Shown here: positions 55,667-64,000 of the stretch, one piece after another | Numbering within the stretch: the stretch's first letter is position 1 | How the letters are laid out: each line of letters starts with the position of its first letter | Assembly (NCBI RefSeq): GCF_014161445.1 | Contig: NZ_JABBXA010000004.1 | Span: 424,557 to 488,556 of the forward strand | Length of the DNA: 64,000 bases | From: Microbispora sp. H13382 | GTDB taxonomy: Bacteria > Actinomycetota > Actinomycetes > Streptosporangiales > Streptosporangiaceae | Direction of reading: 5' to 3' | The notes under the pieces: generated by a model | What the model saw: the letters and a program-made list of their open reading frames with translations, nothing else | Told to the model about the DNA's origin: nothing | The model's database searches: none | Position numbers and translations under genes: made by a program

Positions 55667-56639
55667 GCGTCAGGCGGAACGGCGCCCTGGACAAGGCGCA
55701 CACCCTGATCGAGGCGCTGCCCTGGCTGGCGCGCTTCCACGGCGCGACCGTCGTCATCAAGTACGGCGGGAACGCGATGACCGAGGAGCACCTGCGGGCC
55801 AAGTTCGCGGCCGACGTGGTGTTCCTGCGTTACGCCGGCCTGCGCCCGGTGATCGTGCACGGCGGCGGGCCGCAGATCCAGTCGCACCTCGACCTGCTCG
55901 GGATCGACAGCCACTTCGTGTCCGGGTTGCGGGTGACCACCCCCGAGGCGATGCAGGTCGTGCGGATGGTCCTGGTCGGCCAGGTCAACCGCGACGTGGT
56001 CGGCCTGATCAACGGGCACGGCCCGTTCGCGGTCGGTATGTCCGGCGAGGACGCCCACCTGTTCACCGCCGAGCGCAAGCACGTCGTCGTGGACGGCGTC
56101 AAGGTCGACATCGGCCAGGTCGGAGAGATCGTCCGGGTCGAGGCCGGAGCCGTGCGGGCCCTGCTCGACGACGGCCGCATCCCGGTGGTGTCCTCCGTGG
56201 CCCGCGGAGAGGACGGCGGGATCTACAACGTCAACGCCGACACCGCCGCCGCCGCCCTCGCCGTGGCGCTCCAGGCGTCGAAGCTCATCGTCCTCACCGA
56301 TGTCGAGGGGCTGTACGCCGACTGGCAACCTCCTGCCGAAGGCGGGGACGCAGGCTCGGGCGAGGAGGTCGTCAGCCGCATAGGGGCGTCCGAACTCGCC
56401 GCCTTGCTGCCCTCGCTGTCCAGTGGCATGGTGCCGAAGATGGAGGCATGTCTGGCCGCCGTGCGCGGCGGCGTTCCGCAGGCCCACGTGCTCGACGGAC
56501 GGGTGCCGCACGCGCTGCTGCTGGAGGTCTTCACCGACGAGGGCATCGGGACGCTGGTCGAGCCCGACGCCGCCGTTCCGGCGGTGCCGGACGGGATCGG
56601 GGCGACGGCGGACGGCGCCGTCAACGGGGAGGTTGCCAG

Positions 56640-56643
<4 letters not shown>
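55663..56643 (+). CDS. argB: acetylglutamate kinase
   Basis: 326 aa, a little long because of a Pro/Ala/Gly-rich tail after GTLVEPD. Amino-acid-kinase fold: [46 protein letters not shown] (nucleotide and Asp sites; only the central NVNADTAA is diagnostic). Usually the arginine-inhibited step. ATGA overlaps at both ends (argJ and argD). Confidence 0.97.
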
Positions 56644-59392
<2,749 letters not shown>

Positions 59393-59396
<4 letters not shown>

Positions 59397-59536
59397 CGGA
59401 CAGGGCAGCGCGCGCATCCTCCGGCGAAGTCGCCGTCGCCGAGGGGAAGGGCCTGCAGCCGGCCGTCGTCGAGAGGTCGAGGCACTCGATCGACGAGCAC
59501 GAAATCGCGGCCGCGCGGGACGCCCGCCAGGCCTGA
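59393..59536 (+). CDS. possible 47-aa ORF in the usual argG position
   Basis: GTG inside the argR stop opens 47 codons ending TGA 59534-59536. Polar, with [17 protein letters not shown] at the end. No known family. In many actinobacteria argG lies here between argR and argH; the ORF's SGEV and AAARDARQA pieces faintly recall the ArgG tail, which might mark an argG deletion scar, but this is weak. A terminator follows 10 nt later. Confidence 0.4.
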
Positions 59537-59546
59537 TCGACTCGGT

Positions 59547-59582
59547 GTACGCCCCGGTTCCGGTGCAGGGACCGGGGCGTAC
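59547..59582 (+). terminator. terminator closing the argCJBDFR transcript
   Basis: GTACGCCCCGGTTCC (59547-59561) pairs with GGGACCGGGGCGTAC (59568-59582), 15 bp with one G-U, 6-nt loop. Leaves argH to its own promoter. Confidence 0.85.
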
Positions 59583-59751
59583 GTCGGCTAAGGTCGCGGA
59601 TTAGTCCCGCAAAGGATCCGCGTGAAGAAACGCGCCGAGGGTTCATCCGAGGGAGCCGGACCAGGCGCGATGATCTACGTACGACGGCCCGGGCGGGAAC
59701 GGCGCGCGGTCATCTTTTCGGCAGGGACTCGAATATCGGAGGGAGAAGACG
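59583..59751 (+). other. argH upstream region
   Basis: 169 nt with a possible -10 TAAGGT (59589-59594), too close to the terminator to have a good -35. No clear ARG box. A GTG at 59622 with AAAGGA upstream opens a frame that runs into argH out of frame; I do not believe it is a gene. GGAGGGAG at 59737-59744 is the argH ribosome binding site. Confidence 0.4.
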
Positions 59752-61182
59752 GTGGCGGACAACAAGCCGATGAGGCTCTGGGGTGGCAGGTTCGAGGGGG
59801 GACCCGCGGACGCCCTCACGCGCCTGTCGGTGAGCGTGCAGTTCGACTGGCGGCTCGCGCCGTACGATCTGCTTGCCTCGCGCGCGCACGCGCGAGTGCT
59901 GCACCGCGCCGGGCTGCTGACGCAGGAGGAGCTCGACCGCATGCTGGGTGCGCTCGACGACCTCGACCGTGCCTGCCGCGCGGGAGAATTCCGCCCCACC
60001 GTGGCCGACGAGGACGTGCACACGGCATTGGAGCGCGGCCTGCTCGAACGGCTCGGCTCGCTGGGCGGCAAGCTCCGTGCCGGTCGCAGCCGCAACGACC
60101 AGATCGCCACCGACCTGCGCCTCTATCTGCGTGACCACGTCCGCACGATCGTCTCCCGGCTCGCCGAGCTGGAGACGGCGCTGATCAGCCAGGCCGAGGA
60201 GAACGCCGACGTCGCCGCCCCCGGTATGACCCATCTGCAGCACGCCCAGCCGGTGTCGTTCGGCCACCAGCTTCTGGCCCACGTCCACGCGCTCACCAGG
60301 GACGTGGACCGCCTTCGCGACTGGGACAGGCGCGCGGCGATCTCGCCGCTCGGCTCGGGCGCGCTGGCCGGTTCCTCCCTGCCGCTCGACCCCGCCGCCG
60401 TCGCCGCCGAACTCGGGTTCGACGCTCCCGCGCCGAACTCGATGGACGCGGTCGCCGACCGCGACTTCGCGGCGGAGTTCCTGTTCTGTGCCGCGCTGAT
60501 CGGCGTGCACATCTCCAGGCTCGGCGAGGAGATCGTGCTGTGGGCCTCGCAGGAGTTCCGGTGGATCGAGGTGGACGACGCCTACTCCACCGGCTCGTCG
60601 ATCATGCCGCAGAAGAAGAACCCCGACGTCGCCGAGCTGGCCCGGGGCAAGAGCGGCAGGCTGATCGGTTCGCTGATGTCGCTGCTGACGACCCTCAAGG
60701 GCCTGCCGCTCACCTACAACCGGGACCTGCAGGAGGACAAGGAGCCGGTGTTCGACGCGGTCGACACACTGCTCCTGGTGCTCCCGGCGGTGTCGGGCAT
60801 GGTCTCCACGATGCGGGTGAACAAGGCCAAGCTGGAGTCCAGCGCGCCCGACGGCTTCGCCCTGGCGACCGACCTCGCCGAACTGCTGGTCCGCCGCGGG
60901 GTCCCGTTCCGTGACGCGCACGAGGCCGTCGGCCACCTCGTGGTGTGGTGCCAGGTGAACGACAAGGACCTCGGCGAGCTCACCGACGACGAGCTGGCCA
61001 AGGTCTCGCCGCACTTCGCCGTCGACGCCACGGGTGCGAGCGTGCGCGACGTGCTGAACGTGCACGGCGCGCTGGCCGCCCGCAGCGCCTTCGGCGGCAC
61101 CGCGCCCGACCGGGTCCGCGACCAGATCGCGAACCTCCGGGAGGTCGTCGACGGTCAGGCGGCATGGGCGAACGAGAACTGA
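59752..61182 (+). CDS. argH: argininosuccinate lyase
   Basis: 476 aa, GTG after GGAGGGAG. Fumarase/aspartase superfamily: [11 protein letters not shown] at the start, [31 protein letters not shown] (catalytic His), and the signature loop [11 protein letters not shown] with the catalytic Ser. Last step to arginine plus fumarate. Ends inside the glycosylase gene (19-nt overlap). Confidence 0.97.
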   Translation: MADNKPMRLWGGRFEGGPADALTRLSVSVQFDWRLAPYDLLASRAHARVLHRAGLLTQEELDRMLGALDDLDRACRAGEFRPTVADEDVHTALERGLLERLGSLGGKLRAGRSRNDQIATDLRLYLRDHVRTIVSRLAELETALISQAEENADVAAPGMTHLQHAQPVSFGHQLLAHVHALTRDVDRLRDWDRRAAISPLGSGALAGSSLPLDPAAVAAELGFDAPAPNSMDAVADRDFAAEFLFCAALIGVHISRLGEEIVLWASQEFRWIEVDDAYSTGSSIMPQKKNPDVAELARGKSGRLIGSLMSLLTTLKGLPLTYNRDLQEDKEPVFDAVDTLLLVLPAVSGMVSTMRVNKAKLESSAPDGFALATDLAELLVRRGVPFRDAHEAVGHLVVWCQVNDKDLGELTDDELAKVSPHFAVDATGASVRDVLNVHGALAARSAFGGTAPDRVRDQIANLREVVDGQAAWANEN

Positions 61183-61847
61183 TCGAGGACGTCGCGGGCG
61201 CGCCGCTCGGCCGCGACTTCTTCGACCGGCCTTCTGACGTGGTCGCGCCCGACCTGCTCGGCCGCGTGGTCGTGCACGGGTCGGTGGCGGTGCGGCTGAG
61301 CGAGGTCGAGGCGTACGGCGGGCCGGGGCAGGACCCGGCCTCCCACACCTACCGGGGGCGCACGCCGCGCAACTCGGTCATGTTCGGGCCGCCGGGGCAC
61401 GTCTACGTCTACTTCACGTACGGCATGCACTATTGCGCGAACCTCGTGTGCATGCCCGCGGGCACCGGCTCGGCCGTCCTGTTACGCGCCGGCGAGGTGA
61501 TCGCGGGTGTGCACACCGCCCGCGTCCGCCGTATGCCGCACGCCGCCGGCCCGGACCTGGAAGGGCTGGTGCGGCGGGTCCCGGACCGTGACCTCGCGCG
61601 TGGGCCGGCCCGGCTCACGGTGGCGCTCGGCCTGGTGCGGGAGCACAACGGGACGGACTGCTGCTCCGGCGGCCCGATTCGGGTGCACGAGGGCCGGCCC
61701 GTGCCGTCCGGGCAGGTCAGGACGGGCCCCCGCACCGGGGTGTCCGCGGGCGCCGACACGCCCTGGCGGTTCTGGATCGACGGGGACCTCACCGTCTCGC
61801 CGTACCGCGCCCACGTTCCCCGGCGCCGGGGCCGCACCACGAGCTGA
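61164..61847 (+). CDS. DNA-3-methyladenine glycosylase (AAG/MPG type)
   Basis: 227 aa. ATG 61164 within argH; homology begins about residue 12 ([20 protein letters not shown]). The monofunctional AAG fold shows [19 protein letters not shown] (catalytic Glu), [30 protein letters not shown] (only the NSVMFGPPG and TYGMHYC pieces are diagnostic). Removes alkylated or deaminated purines. A Pro/Arg-rich tail ends it. Cotranscribed with argH; the argH-aag-tyrS order is common in actinobacteria. Confidence 0.94.
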   Translation: MGERELIEDVAGAPLGRDFFDRPSDVVAPDLLGRVVVHGSVAVRLSEVEAYGGPGQDPASHTYRGRTPRNSVMFGPPGHVYVYFTYGMHYCANLVCMPAGTGSAVLLRAGEVIAGVHTARVRRMPHAAGPDLEGLVRRVPDRDLARGPARLTVALGLVREHNGTDCCSGGPIRVHEGRPVPSGQVRTGPRTGVSAGADTPWRFWIDGDLTVSPYRAHVPRRRGRTTS

Positions 61848-61868
61848 CGCGCCGGGTTGAAGTGGCGA

Positions 61869-61910
61869 TAAGGTTTCGTGATCAGGCAGGCTTGTACGGA
61901 AGCCCGTACA
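61869..61910 (+). promoter_or_regulatory. tyrS promoter -10 and leader hairpin
   Basis: TAAGGT (61869-61874) as -10; the short leader contains TGTACGG (61893-61899) pairing with CCGTACA (61904-61910). No T-box features. Ribosome binding site of tyrS is weak. Confidence 0.45.
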
Positions 61911-61939
61911 CCCACCATCGATAAGCGAAAGCCACGACC

Positions 61940-63244
61940 GTGACCGCAACTTCAGGCAACCTCGTGCCTACGTCGGAGATGGCTGACATCCTCGACGAGC
62001 TCGAGTGGCGCGACGTGATCGCGCAGACCACCGACATCGACGCGCTGCGCAAGGCACTCGCCGACGGTCCGATCACCGTGTATGCGGGCTTCGACCCGAC
62101 CGCACCCTCATTGCACGTCGGCAACCTGGCCACGCTGCTGATCCTGACCCGCTTCCAGCGAGCGGGCCACCGGCCCATCGGCCTGGTCGGAGGCGCCACC
62201 GGTCTGATCGGCGATCCGAGCGGGCGCAGCACCGAGCGGGCGCTGAACTCCAGCGACATCGTCGCGGAATGGGTGGCTCGAATCCGCGTGCAGGTCGAGA
62301 AGTTCCTGTCGTTCGAGGAGGGGCCGACGGCGGCGACGCTGGTCAGCAACCTCGACTGGACGGCGCAGCTGTCGGCGATCGATTTCCTCCGGGACGTCGG
62401 CAAGCACTTCCCCGTCAACCGCATGCTGGGCAGGGAGTCGGTCTCCGCCCGGCTGGCCGGTGAGGGGCTGAGCTACACCGAGTTCAGCTACCAGATCCTG
62501 CAGGCCAACGACTACCTGGAGCTGTACCGGCGGCGTGGCTGCACCCTGCAGCTCGGTGGCAGTGACCAGTGGGGCAACATCACCGCCGGCGTCGACCTGA
62601 TCCGGCGGGTCGAGGGCGGGCACGTCCACGCGCTCACCGGCAAGCTGATCACCAAGGCGGACGGCACGAAATTCGGCAAGACGGCAGGCGGGGCGATCTG
62701 GCTCGATCCCGCGCTGACCTCGCCGTACGCGTTCTACCAGTTCTGGCTGAACGCGGACGACCGCGACGTGGTGCGTTTCCTCAAGGTCTTCACCTTCCGC
62801 CCACGGGAGGAGATCGAGGAGCTGGAGAAGTCCGTGGCCGAGCGACCGGCGGCTCGAGAGGCGCAGCGAGCCCTGGCCGAGGACCTGACGACTCTGGTGC
62901 ACGGCTCTGACGAGCTGGCCCGCGTGATCGCCGCTTCGCGTGCGCTGTTCGGCCAGGGCTCCCTGGCCGAGCTCGACGCCCGGACGCTGGAGTCCGCCCT
63001 CGCCGAGGTGCCCAAGGCCGTCGTGCCGGCTCTGGGTGCGCCGTACGTCGAGCTGCTCGCGGAGAGCGGGCTGGTGGAGTCGAAGTCCGCGGCGCGGCGT
63101 GCCGTCAAGGAAGGCGGCGCGTACCTGAACAACACGAAGATCACCGACGAGGAGTACGTGCCCTCGGCGGACGACCTGCTGCACGGCCGGTTCCTCGTGC
63201 TGCGCAGAGGCAAGAAGACGGTCGGCGGCGTCGAGATCGCCTGA
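61940..63244 (+). CDS. tyrS: tyrosine--tRNA ligase
   Basis: 434 aa. GTG 61940; an ATG at 61979 would start at the usual [12 protein letters not shown] but GGAG abuts it. Class I synthetase: HIGH-like [33 protein letters not shown], and KMSKS-like [10 protein letters not shown]. The C-terminal S4 RNA-binding domain is present ([18 protein letters not shown]). Followed by a strong terminator. Confidence 0.96.
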   Translation: MTATSGNLVPTSEMADILDELEWRDVIAQTTDIDALRKALADGPITVYAGFDPTAPSLHVGNLATLLILTRFQRAGHRPIGLVGGATGLIGDPSGRSTERALNSSDIVAEWVARIRVQVEKFLSFEEGPTAATLVSNLDWTAQLSAIDFLRDVGKHFPVNRMLGRESVSARLAGEGLSYTEFSYQILQANDYLELYRRRGCTLQLGGSDQWGNITAGVDLIRRVEGGHVHALTGKLITKADGTKFGKTAGGAIWLDPALTSPYAFYQFWLNADDRDVVRFLKVFTFRPREEIEELEKSVAERPAAREAQRALAEDLTTLVHGSDELARVIAASRALFGQGSLAELDARTLESALAEVPKAVVPALGAPYVELLAESGLVESKSAARRAVKEGGAYLNNTKITDEEYVPSADDLLHGRFLVLRRGKKTVGGVEIA

Positions 63245-63256
63245 CCCTCCGAACCG

Positions 63257-63294
63257 AACAGCCGCCCTGGCCTGAGGTCAGGGCGGCTGTTTCT
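63257..63294 (+). terminator. intrinsic terminator after tyrS
   Basis: AACAGCCGCCCTG (63257-63269) pairs with CAGGGCGGCTGTT (63279-63291), 13 bp, 9-nt loop, followed by TCTT. 12 nt after the stop. Confidence 0.9.
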
Positions 63295-63397
63295 TGGTCA
63301 AGTGTTGTTGTGACGAGGGTAACAATCCTGTGGCGTTCATGGCGGCCGGCGTCGGAAGTTCCCGTCTGGCCTGGGGTTTCGGCCATCTCGCCGTGAT

Positions 63398-63426
63398 TTG
63401 ACGGCCAGACCCGGGTTGCCTAATGT
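63398..63426 (+). promoter_or_regulatory. rRNA operon promoter P1
   Basis: TTGACG (63398-63403), 17 nt, TAATGT (63421-63426). A near-consensus housekeeping promoter about 490 nt before 16S. The stretch 63295-63397 has no gene; it may include upstream activating sequence. Confidence 0.8.
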
Positions 63427-63558
63427 TTTCTTCGCCCCCGGGGAGAGCGGGACGCCGACAGGCGGCCGGACCCCGACGGGCAAGCCACTCTGACAACCAC
63501 CCAGACGAGGCGCTCGCGTCAGGTCAGGGTCGTTCGTGGCGCGGCCAAGCCGAAGGGT

Positions 63559-63587
63559 TTGACGCGAAGCGGGCGAGGGTTTAAGAT
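63559..63587 (+). promoter_or_regulatory. rRNA operon promoter P2
   Basis: TTGACG (63559-63564), 17 nt, TAAGAT (63582-63587), again near consensus. The transcript would start just before the hairpin GCCCC-GAAA-GGGGC (63597-63610). Confidence 0.85.
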
Positions 63588-63596
63588 GGAGTGGTT

Positions 63597-63909
63597 GCCC
63601 CGAAAGGGGCGGTCACTCTAACAAGAGCATCGGCTGGGATCGCATGGCCCTCCAGGTCTGCGGTACGGCGATCGCCGCGGAGTCGGCCGAACGGAAGTTA
63701 TCGCCCTGGATCTCGGGACCCGTTGATCGGGTTCTGGGTGATGGTGGTCGCGTCCGTTTCTTGAGAACTCAACAGTGTGCTAAAAGCCAGTGCATGAAAT
63801 CATGCATGACCCCGTCATGACAGCACTTCGGTGTTGGTGACGGATTCCTTTGAACGGTGCCCTTTCCTTAGCCGGGGGGTGCCGGCCAGAGTGATCTCTT
63901 TTCAAGCAT
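63597..63909 (+). other. pre-16S leader
   Basis: After the GNRA-capped hairpin (63597-63610) comes the leader typical of actinobacterial rrn operons, including TTGAGAACTCAACAGTGT (63760-63777) and TGCATGAAATCATGCA (63791-63806), a 6-bp hairpin. These segments normally guide antitermination and RNase III processing by pairing with sequence after 16S, which lies outside the window. Confidence 0.65.
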
Positions 63910-64000
63910 TGTTTGGAGAGTTTGATCCTGGCTCAGGACGAACGCTGGCGGCGTGCTTAACACATGCAAGTCGAGCGGAAAGGCCCTTCGGGGTACTCGA
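63910..64000 (+). rRNA. rrs: 16S ribosomal RNA, 5' end (partial)
   Basis: GAGAGTTTGATCCTGGCTCAG (given here only as the universal 5' primer region from 63916) followed by GACGAACGCTGGCGGCGTG and CACATGCAAGTCGAGCGG. The 5' end is set by alignment with E. coli numbering (G11 at 63920), so it may be off by a few bases. The gene runs off the right edge. The V1 loop GGAAAGGCCCTTCGGGG matches what I recall of Streptosporangiaceae. Confidence 0.97.

Noticed and set aside
59622..60134. 170-codon frame overlapping the argH start
   Set aside because: It lies out of frame within argH, and its composition is that of a shadow frame.

Overview
The window is high-GC DNA read almost entirely as housekeeping genes of an actinomycete. 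The start of a 16S rRNA gene at the right end, with the V1 segment GCGGAAAGGCCCTTCGGGG, looks like Streptosporangiaceae (Nonomuraea/Streptosporangium relatives); this placement is from memory of the 16S type. The gene order (yebC-ruvCAB-yajC-secDF-apt-relA ... hisS-aspS ... alaS-ruvX-mltG-aroE; infC-rpmI-rplT-trmH; pheST; argCJBDFR-argH-tyrS) is typical of actinobacteria. GTG/TTG starts, 4-nt stop/start overlaps and strong GC hairpins are common.

Left part (1-14.1 kb, all +): the last codons of pdxS, a Tat-exported PhoD phosphatase, a MarR regulator, pdxT, yebC, an Eis-like acetyltransferase, ruvCAB behind a perfect LexA-type SOS palindrome, the Sec accessory genes yajC-secD-secF, apt with an apparently leaderless promoter, and the bifunctional (p)ppGpp enzyme relA. 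From 14.4 to 23.5 kb are a minus-strand DUF349 protein and two differently anchored cyclophilins flanking a glyoxalase II-like gene and the hisS-aspS pair, then a DUF2231 membrane protein and rarA.

The middle (23.6-38.7 kb, +) holds two small membrane proteins, alaS, ruvX, two tandem mltG paralogues, aroE, the translation operon infC-rpmI-rplT (attenuator-like leader; infC apparently starts at AUC), a 2'-O-methyltransferase, an orphan PAS histidine kinase, pheST and a small hypothetical gene.

From 38.7 to 53.2 kb is an accessory region: a secreted penicillin-acylase-family enzyme with a discoidin domain; two adjacent secreted polysaccharide deacetylases with about 96% identical catalytic parts but different binding modules (ricin-type versus CBM2), each behind the same duplicated promoter; a membrane-anchored hypothetical protein; then a decayed patch with an MFS transporter remnant, a serine recombinase with four frameshifts, an amber-split gene and a low-GC truncated gene. 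A secreted serine hydrolase, a SnoaL-like protein and an acyl-CoA synthetase behind a TetR-type operator close it.

The right end (53.2-64 kb, +) is the arginine operon argC-J-B-D-F-R under tandem ARG-box-like sites, without argG (a 47-codon ORF sits after argR), a terminator, argH, a 3-methyladenine glycosylase, tyrS, and a ribosomal RNA operon with two clear promoters and the first ~91 nt of 16S. I found no CRISPR array, no tRNA gene and no intact mobile element.
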